From positions 27,101-91,100 of the forward strand of contig NZ_JASBRW010000041.1 in assembly GCF_030149235.1 (NCBI RefSeq): a DNA stretch of 64,000 nucleotides, in the 5' to 3' direction. The number at the start of each line of letters is the position of its first letter. Within the stretch, counting starts at the first letter, position 1. Shown here piece after piece: positions 16,911 through 24,727 of the stretch. The translations under genes were made by a program, and so were the position numbers. The notes beneath the pieces were generated by a model. That model worked only from the letters and a program-made list of their open reading frames with translations, did no database searches and was not told the DNA's origin. The DNA comes from Maricaulis sp. (GTDB taxonomy: Bacteria; Pseudomonadota; Alphaproteobacteria; Caulobacterales; Maricaulaceae).

Positions 16911-18356
16911 ATGAACTATATTGATGGAAACTGGGTCGAGGGCAGCGCCGAGGTCATGCGCTCGGACAACCCGGCAGACGGTAGCCTGATCTGGGAAGGC
17001 CGGGCCGCCGGTGCCGATCAGGTCGACCAGGCTTTCAAGGCGGCGCGCGCTGCTTTCCCGGCCTGGGGCCGCCGTGCCTATCCCGAACGCGTCGAGATCG
17101 TGCTGGCCTACAAGGCCTATCTGGACGCCCACAAGGATGAGCTCGCCGAGCTGATTGCCCGCGAAACCGGCAAGCCGCTGTGGGAAACGGCGGGCGAGGC
17201 CGGGGCGATGATCGGCAAGGTCGAGATCTCCCGCACTGCCTACCAGGAACGTACGGGCGAGCAATCGGCCGATACCGCGTTCGGCTATGCGGCCCTGGCG
17301 CACAAGCCGGTGGGTGTGATGTTCGTGCTCGGGCCGTATAACTTTCCGGGCCATTTGCCGAACGGGCACATCATCCCGGCGCTTCTGGCGGGCAATACGA
17401 TTGTGTTCAAACCGTCCGAGATCACCCCGGCGGTGGGCGAGTTCATGGTCAATGCCTTCGAGGCGGCCGGCGTGCCGGCCGGTGTAGTCAATCTCGTCCA
17501 TGGTGCACGGGATACCGGCGCAGCCGCGCTCGATCATGCCGAGCTCGATGGTGTGCTCTTCACCGGCTCCTGGCCGACCGGGAAATTCATTCATCAGAAA
17601 TTCGCCGGCCGCACCGGCGTCCAGCTGGCCCTGGAAATGGGTGGCAACAATCCACTCGTGGTCTGGGATGCCGCAGACGCCGAGGCCGCGGCCCGGATCG
17701 CCGTCAATTCCTCTTTCATCACCGCCGGCCAGCGCTGCTCCTGCGCGCGCCGCCTGATCGTGCCGCAGGGCGAGGCGGGAGATGCCGTGGTCAATCGCAT
17801 CGCCGAGATCGCGCGCGAGCTGAGCATTGGAAAATGGGATGCCGATCCGCAGCCCTTTATCGGCCCGCTGGTCTCCGAAAGTGCGGCGCAAGGCGTGCTG
17901 GCGGCGCAAGATGATCTTATCAAGCGCGGCGCTAAAATCGTCATCCCGGTTGAACAAAGTGATCTCGGCTCGGCCTTTCTCAAGCCGGGCGTGGTCGATG
18001 TCACTGGTGTCGAGGTGCCGGACGAGGAGGTCTTCGGGCCGCTGATCCAGGTTGTCCGCGTTGACAGTTTCGATGCGGCGATCGCCGAGGCCAATAATAC
18101 CGCCTATGGGCTGTCCGCGGGTCTCGTCAGCGATGATGAAAGCCTGTGGGAGCGGTTCTGGGTGGAAAGCCGAGCCGGTATCGTCAACTGGAACCGTCCG
18201 ACCTGCGGTGCCGCCTCCAATATGCCGTTTGGCGGTCCGGGGCAGTCCGGAAACCTGCGCCCCAGTGCCTATTATGCAGCCGATTATTGCGCCTACCCGG
18301 TAGCCACGCAGGCGGCACGAGAACCGGAGCGGATGAGCGTGCGGGGTCTGGACTAG
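16911..18356 (+). CDS. astD: Succinylglutamate-semialdehyde dehydrogenase AstD
   Basis: AstD oxidises N-succinylglutamate semialdehyde to N-succinylglutamate with NAD, the fourth AST step. The 481-residue aldehyde-dehydrogenase fold shows the substrate/NAD site GPYNFPGHLPNGHIIPAL, FKPSEITP, FTGSWPTGKFIH, the general base region LALEMGGNNPLVV and the catalytic Cys in AGQRCSCARRLI. PFGGPGQSGNLRPSAY is the normal C-terminal block of AstD. ATG 16911 follows the astA stop by 10 bp with ggatgatggc as a weak ribosome binding site, indicating one operon with astA. Confidence 0.93.
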   Translation: MNYIDGNWVEGSAEVMRSDNPADGSLIWEGRAAGADQVDQAFKAARAAFPAWGRRAYPERVEIVLAYKAYLDAHKDELAELIARETGKPLWETAGEAGAMIGKVEISRTAYQERTGEQSADTAFGYAALAHKPVGVMFVLGPYNFPGHLPNGHIIPALLAGNTIVFKPSEITPAVGEFMVNAFEAAGVPAGVVNLVHGARDTGAAALDHAELDGVLFTGSWPTGKFIHQKFAGRTGVQLALEMGGNNPLVVWDAADAEAAARIAVNSSFITAGQRCSCARRLIVPQGEAGDAVVNRIAEIARELSIGKWDADPQPFIGPLVSESAAQGVLAAQDDLIKRGAKIVIPVEQSDLGSAFLKPGVVDVTGVEVPDEEVFGPLIQVVRVDSFDAAIAEANNTAYGLSAGLVSDDESLWERFWVESRAGIVNWNRPTCGAASNMPFGGPGQSGNLRPSAYYAADYCAYPVATQAAREPERMSVRGLD

Positions 18357-18566
18357 TCGGGTAGGGTTTTGGACGGCCGAATCACTAGGCGCAGCCATTG
18401 TAAATCTTGCGCCTAAGTGGCGCAGACTGTTTGTGAATGTTTTTATGCCTGCAACCGCCTGAAAGACTATCAATAGTCCCGGGCTAAACTGGCCCGTGCC
18501 ATTGCTGGTCTCTGGTCAGCTGGAAATTTGTGGTAGTTTCGCGCAGTTTTTTGTTGGGGGGCAATA

Positions 18567-19010
18567 GTGAGCGAGGGTCAACGCGTTCCGATCATCCTGG
18601 TGGATGATGACCCGGACGAACATTTCCTGTTCCGAGCCGACCTTGAGGATGCGGGTGTGGATTTTGACTTCCATGCCTTCACCAAGGCGGAGGAGGCGCT
18701 TGAGCATTTACGGGCTCAGGCAGGCCAGGCGGCGCTGGTGCTGACGGACCTCAGTCTGGCCGCTGATGGCGCCATGCAGCTTATTCGAGAAACCGCGGAC
18801 ATGCTCCCGGTTGGCGCCATCGGCGTCTATTCCGGCACCCGCAATCCCGAGGCCGAGCAGCGTTACCGCGATGCCGGCGCGCGTTTCTATATCGTCAAAC
18901 CGGTGACCCGGCAGAAGCTCGAGGAAGTCATCATTGAGGCGCCGGGCCTGCATGCAGAGCGCCGCGAAGATGGCAGCCTGCACATCGTCATCAAGCCGGC
19001 AGACCTCTAG
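18567..19010 (+). CDS. Single-domain response regulator
   Basis: This 147-residue receiver protein has the acidic triad in ILVDDDPDEHFL, the phospho-acceptor Asp in LVLTDLSLAADG, the conserved Ser/Thr near VYSGTRN and the Lys in YIVKPVTRQ. It has no DNA-binding output domain; a short tail of about 25 residues follows. It starts with GTG after gttggggggcaata. No kinase gene is adjacent. The upstream 210-bp gap after astD holds nothing recognisable. Confidence 0.8.
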   Translation: MSEGQRVPIILVDDDPDEHFLFRADLEDAGVDFDFHAFTKAEEALEHLRAQAGQAALVLTDLSLAADGAMQLIRETADMLPVGAIGVYSGTRNPEAEQRYRDAGARFYIVKPVTRQKLEEVIIEAPGLHAERREDGSLHIVIKPADL

Positions 19011-19031
19011 GCTCAGCGCCTGGGTCCAGAC

Positions 19032-19913
19032 CTAGACCGCTTCGGCGTGGCCGGTGAGCCCGCCGCTCATGGCGTATTCCTGTGTACCGCGGGAATAGAC
19101 CTTGTCCCCTTCGACTATATCAGACGGCTTCAACTCGCCCAGGTCCGGCAGACGCTCATAGATCGGCGCGAAGTCGGCATAGGTCGCTTCCATCAGCTCG
19201 TCGAAACTGTCGATGACGAAATAGGTCTGCTGGAAATCATCATAACGGTAATCGGTCCGCATGATGCGCTCGAGATCGAAATGGACCCGGTTGGGTGAGC
19301 GGGCTTCCAGCGAGAAGATGGATTCCGATTTCGATGACACGATGCCTGCGCCATAGATGCGGCGGCCTTCCGGTGTGTTGATGAGGCCAAACTCCACAGT
19401 ATACCAGTACAGCCGCGCCATGTTCTGGATGGCGTCGAACTCCATCGAGCGCAGCCCGCCCTTGCCGTAGGCCTCCATATAGTCGGCAAACACCGGCTGG
19501 GTCAGCAGCGGCACGTGTCCGAAGACATCATGGAAAATGTCCGGCTCAGGCAGGTAGTCCAGCTTGTGCGGATCGCGGATGAAGCGGCCGGAGACAAACC
19601 GGCGATTGGCCAGGTGCTCGTAGAATTCCTTTTCCGGGATCAGGCCGGGAACGGTCACCACGGTCCAGCCGGTCAGCTTTTCCAGCTTCTCATTGACGCG
19701 GCGGAAATCGGGAATGCCGCCCTCATTGAGGTCGAGCAGTTCGAGACCCTTGAAATGCTCGGGAGCGGCACGCCCACTCAGCACGCCCATCTGGCGCTCA
19801 TACAGCTTGCTCCAGATTCCGTGTTCCTCGCGTGAATACAGATCCCACTTCTGGTCGATGGTAAAATCATCGGCCGGGGTCTGTTCGGTCACCACGGGAT
19901 CATTGACAGGCAT
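19032..19913 (-). CDS. phhA: Phenylalanine 4-monooxygenase
   Basis: This enzyme hydroxylates phenylalanine to tyrosine using Fe(II), tetrahydropterin and O2. At 293 residues it is the normal bacterial size. The iron ligands are seen in FHDVFGHVPLL (HxxxxH) and the Glu in WYTVEFGLI. GWTVVTVPGLIPEKEFYEHLA, RRFVSGRFIRDP and the GAGIVSSKSES segment are typical of the aromatic amino-acid hydroxylase domain. A perfect 10-bp inverted repeat sits 15 bp upstream of the ATG, a strong candidate operator. No phhB (pterin dehydratase) gene is adjacent. Confidence 0.95.
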   Translation of the reverse strand: MPVNDPVVTEQTPADDFTIDQKWDLYSREEHGIWSKLYERQMGVLSGRAAPEHFKGLELLDLNEGGIPDFRRVNEKLEKLTGWTVVTVPGLIPEKEFYEHLANRRFVSGRFIRDPHKLDYLPEPDIFHDVFGHVPLLTQPVFADYMEAYGKGGLRSMEFDAIQNMARLYWYTVEFGLINTPEGRRIYGAGIVSSKSESIFSLEARSPNRVHFDLERIMRTDYRYDDFQQTYFVIDSFDELMEATYADFAPIYERLPDLGELKPSDIVEGDKVYSRGTQEYAMSGGLTGHAEAV

Positions 19914-19928
19914 GGCTTGCTCCAGGGA

Positions 19929-19950
19929 ACTAGTTTCATTTGAAACTAGT
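19929..19950. promoter_or_regulatory. Perfect palindrome upstream of phhA, candidate operator
   Basis: ACTAGTTTCA-tt-TGAAACTAGT is a perfect 10-bp inverted repeat. It lies 16-37 bp before the phhA start codon, where a repressor or activator would act. It does not match the TyrR box (TGTAAA-N6-TTTACA). The cognate regulator is unknown and not obviously in the window. Confidence 0.65.
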
Positions 19951-20014
19951 TATAGCTCGGCCACCCCATCCGGCCAATGGTCAAAAGTGCGCAGCGCAGG
20001 CCTTCACGCAGGGC

Positions 20015-22126
20015 CTAGTCCGGCCCGTCGCCATTATCATCATCGGAAGAGCGGCTGCCGAACAGGCCGCGCAAGAGTTGCTCCGCCGGGTCGACCTCTT
20101 GCGGTTCGCTATTGCCGTCATCGGAGGCCGGCTCTTCATCCCGCTGGCCCAGGCCGATGGCGTCGAGCAGGCCCTGGCGCAACGCGTCCTCCGGGCTTTG
20201 TGCACCGCCATCACCGCCCAGCGCATTGCTCAAGGCACCGCCCAGGAGGGCGCGGCCGACCGCATCGGTATCCACACCGACGGAGACGTCATTGAAACCG
20301 CCGCGGATGCGGACCGGAATTTCCACCCCTTGAAGATCAGACGCGCCGCCCTGGCCCTCGATCGAGGCGACCAACCGCGGGCGCATGCGCAGGTCGAGGT
20401 TTTGCTCGCCCATATTGACCCAGCCATTGCCGCCCACCCGCAGCAGGGGGCTGAGCATGGACAGATCGTCGGTCGTGGCGCGGCCACCGGTCAGGGTGAA
20501 AGAGCCGTTGAGCGAGGAGAAATCGGTTTGCGCCTGGTCCCCGGTCTCGGCCTGGCTCTCATCCTCGCTGCTGGTTTCCGCTTCGCCGGCCGGGGCCGCG
20601 TTGAAGAAGCTGTTCACATTGCGGATCGTCTCGGCCAGGTTGATGCCGATAATGGCGCCGTCGCGGAAGGCGAACTGACCATTGCCCGAGAGCGAGCGCA
20701 TGATCGCCGCTTGGCTGTTACCCGACGCGCGCAGATCGACATTCATGCCGCCGTGACCGGCAAGCCGGTCAAAACCCGCTGCTGCTGTCAGGAAGGGGCC
20801 AGCATCAAGCCCGTCAAGATTGGCAGTGACGCGGAAAGAGGGGCGATTAGTGCGATTATTGGCCACAACACGAACCGCACCACTTCCGTCATAAAGGCCG
20901 AAACGGCGCAGACGTGCATCCAGGCGGCTGTTTTCGATCGCCACATCCAGATCAACATCGGAGATGTCGACTTCACCATATTCGAACAGGCCGACGGAAA
21001 GATCGAGATCGGCATCGATTACACCCAGGCCGGACAGGTCGATGGGGGCTTCGCTCCACGGCGGAATGCCAGCGCCTTCACCATTGCCGGAGCCACCGGT
21101 GGACTGTTCGGGGAGATAGGGGGTGATATCGAGTGCCGGGACCGTCAATGCGCCTGTGACGCGCGGGCGCGGGCCGCTGAGGGCAATGTCGAGATCGCCA
21201 TTCCCTGTAATCTCGTCGAGGCGGACCTGGGCGCCGTTTAGCTCGATCCGCTCAGCGCTGGCGACCAGATTGCCGGAGGCTTCGACCCGTTGCAGCTGAT
21301 CGCCCGGCGGCAGTTCGCTGCCGGCAAAGGTGGCCAGGCTGCGCAGTGACGGGATTGTGGTGTCGATCGTGCCGGCCAGCACGAAATCAGGGCCTTCGCG
21401 AACCAAGCCATCAAAACTTGCCCGCATGATATCTCCGCCGAGACGGAGCGAGATCGGGGTTTCAGCGCCTTCGAACAGGCCGCGCACCGAGCCCAGCTCG
21501 GCATTGAAGGTCAATTGCTCGCCATCGGCGTTCAAGGCGCCGGTCAGACCGGCCGGCTCGTCCAGAGATGGCAGGGCAAGGCGGGCATTGAGGCCGCGGA
21601 TCTCGCGGGTCTGGCCATTGCCGGAATAGATCAGCGTGGCGTTTTCCACCCGGACATCGCCAAAGGAGGCGTCAAAGGGCAGCGCGCCCGGGCGGCGCTC
21701 AAAACCCGGTCCGGCGGCCGGCTGGGCGGCCGGGGCGGTGTCGCTGCGGAAGGTCCAGTTATTCCCTCGCGCATTGCTCGAAAGCCGGATCACCGGATCC
21801 ACGAGGACGAATTCCTCGACCTCCACCGAGCGCGAGAAGAGCGGGATCAGGCGGATGCCGACCCGCAGTTCCGACATCTGCGCCATCGGATCGCCGCCAA
21901 AGCCCTCTGCATTCGCGATGCTTACATCACCGGCCCGGATCTCGACCCGCGGTAGTAGTGACAGGCGCATATCCCCGGCCAGCACGACATCACGGCCCAG
22001 CGCTGTGGACGCTTCGCTGGCGACGCGCTCGCGATAAGCCTCGGCGGGAATCAGCATCGGCACAGCGATCGCCAGGCCAACCAGCAAGACAATGAGGATC
22101 AGAAGAAAGCGTAAAAGGCGGGGCAT
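20015..22126 (-). CDS. AsmA-family protein
   Basis: This is a 703-residue protein with one N-terminal membrane anchor (MPRLLRFLLILIVLLVGLAI) and a long periplasmic part rich in beta-strands. The N-terminal block AVPMLIPAEAYRERVASEAS and GRDVVLAGDMRLSLLPRVEI is the typical AsmA start, and ADLDLSVGLFEYGEVDISD and LDARLRRFGLYDGSGAVRV match the AsmA C-terminal domain. The family is thought to help lipid transport or outer-membrane assembly. The C-terminus is acidic with a Gln/Glu/Asp-rich tail. ATG 22126 is chosen because it starts the anchor. Confidence 0.88.
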   Translation of the reverse strand: MPRLLRFLLILIVLLVGLAIAVPMLIPAEAYRERVASEASTALGRDVVLAGDMRLSLLPRVEIRAGDVSIANAEGFGGDPMAQMSELRVGIRLIPLFSRSVEVEEFVLVDPVIRLSSNARGNNWTFRSDTAPAAQPAAGPGFERRPGALPFDASFGDVRVENATLIYSGNGQTREIRGLNARLALPSLDEPAGLTGALNADGEQLTFNAELGSVRGLFEGAETPISLRLGGDIMRASFDGLVREGPDFVLAGTIDTTIPSLRSLATFAGSELPPGDQLQRVEASGNLVASAERIELNGAQVRLDEITGNGDLDIALSGPRPRVTGALTVPALDITPYLPEQSTGGSGNGEGAGIPPWSEAPIDLSGLGVIDADLDLSVGLFEYGEVDISDVDLDVAIENSRLDARLRRFGLYDGSGAVRVVANNRTNRPSFRVTANLDGLDAGPFLTAAAGFDRLAGHGGMNVDLRASGNSQAAIMRSLSGNGQFAFRDGAIIGINLAETIRNVNSFFNAAPAGEAETSSEDESQAETGDQAQTDFSSLNGSFTLTGGRATTDDLSMLSPLLRVGGNGWVNMGEQNLDLRMRPRLVASIEGQGGASDLQGVEIPVRIRGGFNDVSVGVDTDAVGRALLGGALSNALGGDGGAQSPEDALRQGLLDAIGLGQRDEEPASDDGNSEPQEVDPAEQLLRGLFGSRSSDDDNGDGPD

Positions 22127-22257
22127 GGTGCGGCGTGCTCCTCGGGCGGGACTGTTCCGTGTTAGCCGCCCGTCGTGACCATTTCTGGGCGAGACAGGCA
22201 GAAACTGCTGCGCTATTCTATACATAGACAGACCATCAGTCGAAGGGGGAAGAAGGC

Positions 22258-23055
22258 ATGTCGTCGAACGAGTTGAAAAATCTGATGCAGCGTCGCGAGG
22301 TCATCATGGGCCTGGCTGCGGGTTCCATCGTGCCCATGCTGGGGGGCTGCGCCGACAATGCAGCGCTGGGCCGGTCCCAACTGATGCTGGTCTCGGACGG
22401 GCAACTGGCCCAGCTCTCAGACCAAGCCTGGCGCGACAGCCTGCAGCGTGAACGGGTGTTGCGGGATCCGAGCTATCAGCGCCGCCTGAACCGGGTCGGC
22501 CAGCGCGTCGTCGATGCCTCCGGCCAGACTGACAAGGACTGGGAATTCGTTGTCTTCGACAGTGACACCATCAATGCCTGGGTCCTGCCCAACGGCAAGG
22601 TCGGCTTCTACAAGGGCATTCTCGACATCATGGAGAGTGATGACCAGATCGCCACCGTGATGGGGCATGAAGTCGGTCATGTCGCGGGTCGCCACTCTGC
22701 CGAGCGTGCCAGCCAGCAAATCGCGGCCCAGATGGGCGTCTCTCTGATTACCTCTGCGCTGGGCTCGAACCAGCAGACCGCGGCCTATAATGACGATATC
22801 GGCGCGGCGCTTGGCATGGGTGTGACGCTCGGCGTTATTCTGCCCTATAGCCGTCAGCACGAATACGAGGCTGACCGCCTCGGCGTCGATTACATGGTGC
22901 AGGGCAATTACAATCCGCGCCAGGCGATCGATTTCTGGCAGAACATGTCCGACCTGCACCAGGGCGGCCGTCTCGAATTCATGTCGACCCACCCGTCAGA
23001 CGATAACCGCATCGCCGCGATGCGTTCGCACATGACGGCGCGAGGGTATGTGTAG
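22258..23055 (+). CDS. M48-family metalloprotease, lipoprotein
   Basis: This is a 265-residue zinc protease with the HEVGH motif in VMGHEVGHVAGRH (about residues 138-150) and the third ligand Glu in HEYEADRLGVDYM. The N-terminus has a twin-Arg-lacking hydrophobic stretch ending in LGGC, so it is probably a lipoprotein (MQRREVIMGLAAGSIVPMLGGC). Relatives (LoiP/BepA/YcaL type) act on outer-membrane proteins in the periplasm. The N-terminal residues before the signal are hydrophilic; an internal Met at residue 10 is an alternative start. A candidate ribosome binding site (gaaggggga) precedes the ATG at 22258. Confidence 0.9.
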   Translation: MSSNELKNLMQRREVIMGLAAGSIVPMLGGCADNAALGRSQLMLVSDGQLAQLSDQAWRDSLQRERVLRDPSYQRRLNRVGQRVVDASGQTDKDWEFVVFDSDTINAWVLPNGKVGFYKGILDIMESDDQIATVMGHEVGHVAGRHSAERASQQIAAQMGVSLITSALGSNQQTAAYNDDIGAALGMGVTLGVILPYSRQHEYEADRLGVDYMVQGNYNPRQAIDFWQNMSDLHQGGRLEFMSTHPSDDNRIAAMRSHMTARGYV

Positions 23056-23118
23056 GGCAGGTTCTGCCAGCGTGTAATCGCGCCTGAAAAAGCCCTGTTC
23101 CGATGCTTGCCTAATCAG

Positions 23119-23143
23119 GGCGCGGGCGCTAATTTCCCGCGCC
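23119..23143. terminator. GC-rich hairpin between the M48 protease gene and tRNA-His
   Basis: An 8-bp stem GGCGCGGG/CCCGCGCC with a 9-nt loop lies 63 bp after the protease stop. It is followed only by tt, so it is a weak terminator candidate. Confidence 0.4.
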
Positions 23144-23176
23144 TTGACGCAGGTCGTGTGCCACCTGCTCACGCGT

Positions 23177-23253
23177 GCCGCCTTAGCTCAGTTGGTTAGA
23201 GCGCTAGATTGTGGATCTAGAGGTCCCCCGTTCGAACCGGGGAGGCGGTACCA
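23177..23253 (+). tRNA. tRNA-His (anticodon GTG)
   Basis: Acceptor GCCGCCT/AGGCGGT, D-arm TAGCTCAGTTGGTTAGAGC, anticodon stem CTAGA/TCTAG with loop TTGTGGA, T-arm CCCCCGTTCGAACCGGGG and an encoded CCA are all visible. Position 1 is G facing T72, the discriminator is A73, and the base before the acceptor is T, so G-1 is not encoded. Some alphaproteobacteria are known to use exactly such tRNA-His molecules. The tRNA is 77 nt long and is followed by TTTTT. Confidence 0.96.
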
Positions 23254-23280
23254 TTTTTCTCCTACGACACCATCACGACG

Positions 23281-23706
23281 TTATACCGGCTGAGACACCC
23301 GGTCGTTGGCAGGCCGGGTATCCTTTTTATTGGTGGCGGGATCGGTATCGGCCTGGCCTGCGGCGACCCCGGCGGCCAGGGTCTGGATAAGAAAGATCAG
23401 CGCCGCCATTTCCAGGCTTTCCTCCAGGGTCGCGAACAGGTCCCGCGTAGGGTGTGTGATCCCGAGATGGTGCGGATCGATGTGGGCGAGGTATTCGCCG
23501 GCGATCAGTTCGATCCCGACGGCGCCGCTGACGAAGGCCGCACCAGCGAGGACCAGCCGCAGCGCCAGGGCACGCGCCAGGCAGAAAAACCAGCGCCGGA
23601 GAATCACGCCCAGCGCGACCACTCCGAGTACATAGGGGATAGGCGAGGCGGCGTAGGGCAGGACATCCGAGCCGAGATAATAGCGCAGAGCCGAGTTCGA
23701 CCTGAC
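23281..23706 (-). pseudogene. Remnant of an integral membrane protein, 5' end missing
   Basis: A minus-strand frame from 23706 to a stop at 23281 codes for about 140 residues with membrane segments (YAASPIPYVLGVVALGVIL, LALRLVLAGAAFVSGAVG, AALIFLIQTLAAGVAA) and an EESLEMAALIFL motif seen in a family of small alphaproteobacterial membrane proteins. A stop codon bounds it upstream and no good ATG starts the homologous part. The only in-frame start is a GTG at 23622, inside a membrane segment. It therefore looks like the C-terminal part of a longer gene cut off at about 23690-23700, where a different gene remnant on the other strand begins. Confidence 0.6.
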
Positions 23707-24148
23707 CTATATCATTACCGATCTCTCTCTCGCATATGGCCCGGTGACCTTCACGGCCGGTTGGCGTGTCCTAAAGGGTGACGACAGCAAACGCATTCTC
23801 AACCCGCTCGGGGCCAATCATTCCGTGCTGGGCTATGCCGATGTCTTCACGGGTGGTGGTCTCCAGGGGAGCGTTGATGGTCTCGAGGACGCTAACCTTG
23901 CTGTCTACTAATTCGTTGAGCCGGAGCTTGGCTTTTTCGAGCAGGTCGAGTTTGGGCTGTGCCGGCACGAGCTTTCCGCTCCGCGTACGGGCCGTGACCT
24001 GGGCAGCGAATGGGGTGCCTGGGTGTCGTTCGACCCGCACGGCAATATCGCGCTGCGCTTTGATTCTTTTGACTTCGAGGGAACCAATGACCCGGTGTAG
24101 CCGGGAGACCAGTCAAAAATCTGGATCGCTCTGACCTATCGCCATTGA
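23693..24148 (+). pseudogene. Remnant of an outer-membrane barrel protein (alginate-export-like) with two in-frame stops
   Basis: The plus frame reads EFDLTYIITDLSLAYGPVTF, a GWRVLKGDD segment, NPLGANHSVLGYADVF, then a stop at 23909-23911, then further barrel-like coding (FVEPELGFFEQVEFGL, RDLGSEWGAWVSFDP, FDFEGTNDPV), a stop at 24098-24100, and finally KIWIALTYRH with a stop at 24146. The same reading frame continues across both stops, so this is a decayed gene, not chance. The GDD-NPLGANHxxxGYADVF pattern resembles the C-terminal part of alginate-export/porin-like barrels. No start codon or N-terminus is present; the homology begins abruptly at about 23693. Confidence 0.7.
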
Positions 24149-24173
24149 TGCCGGGCCAAGCAGTCGAAAAAGC

Positions 24174-24590
24174 TCAGCGCGATCCGGCTTCCGCGTCTTC
24201 GGCGGCGTCCGCGGCAGCGCGTTGTTCGATCAGGATGCGGGCTGCTTCCTCGCTGTCCACCTCTTCAATACTGCGGATATAGCAGCGTCCCTCGCGGGTG
24301 GTAATGTATTCAAATTGCGGGCTGTAAATCGTCTGGGTGCGCCCGAAACTGGTCCGGATATGGACGCCCGCGCGCAAACCGAAGCACTGGCGCTGCATCG
24401 TCACCAGATAACGGCGAGATACACCGCCGCGCAGAAGCAGATGCTCGTTATCCATCACGGTGTAGCCATTGATATGGACGAGGCGGACACGCTCATTGCG
24501 CCGTTCCTCCTCGCCCTCATCCGCGGTCGCGGGCAGGGCCATCAGGCAGGCGGCAATGGCGGCGGTCGTGATACTTGCGGCGATCTTCAT
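24174..24590 (-). CDS. Hypothetical periplasmic protein (DUF6491-like)
   Basis: This 138-residue protein has a signal peptide (MKIAASITTAAIAACLMALPATA) and a small domain with paired Cys (RQCFGLRAG and GRCYIRSI). The pattern VMDNEHLLLR, RRYLVTM, then CFxLRAGVxIR, then a closing CxIxxI resembles the small DUF6491-type proteins of alpha- and gammaproteobacteria. The C-terminus is Ala/Glu-rich. The ATG at 24590 is chosen for the signal peptide; an ATG 14 codons upstream is less likely. Function unknown. Confidence 0.65.
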   Translation of the reverse strand: MKIAASITTAAIAACLMALPATADEGEEERRNERVRLVHINGYTVMDNEHLLLRGGVSRRYLVTMQRQCFGLRAGVHIRTSFGRTQTIYSPQFEYITTREGRCYIRSIEEVDSEEAARILIEQRAAADAAEDAEAGSR

Positions 24591-24655
24591 GGCATCTCTC
24601 CACAGATTCATCCCTCGGTTGAACCCTAGCACGACGACCCGGGAGAACCAAGGCG

Positions 24656-24670
24656 TTAACGAGCGGTTAG
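24656..24670 (+). promoter_or_regulatory. CtrA-like box upstream of the lytic transglycosylase gene
   Basis: TTAA-N7-TTAG lies 58 bp before the GTG start at 24728. The CtrA consensus in Caulobacterales is TTAA-N7-TTAA(C), so this has one mismatch. It fits a gene of likely flagellar or cell-cycle role, but short motifs occur by chance. Confidence 0.35.
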
Positions 24671-24727
24671 GAGCGGCGCAGCGAGGCTTGGGCTCGATTC
24701 GTTTTCAAGCCTTGCAGGAGCCGCGCT

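Noticed and set aside
16497..18473. 658-residue minus-strand frame opposite astA/astD
   Set aside because: Antisense of two clear genes; the composition is not protein-like.
19940..21241. 433-residue plus-strand frame opposite AsmA
   Set aside because: Antisense to a confident AsmA gene; no signature, no good start.
23254..24173. Integrated mobile element next to tRNA-His
   Set aside because: No integrase, no repeat of the tRNA 3' end and no insertion-sequence ends were found; only gene remnants.
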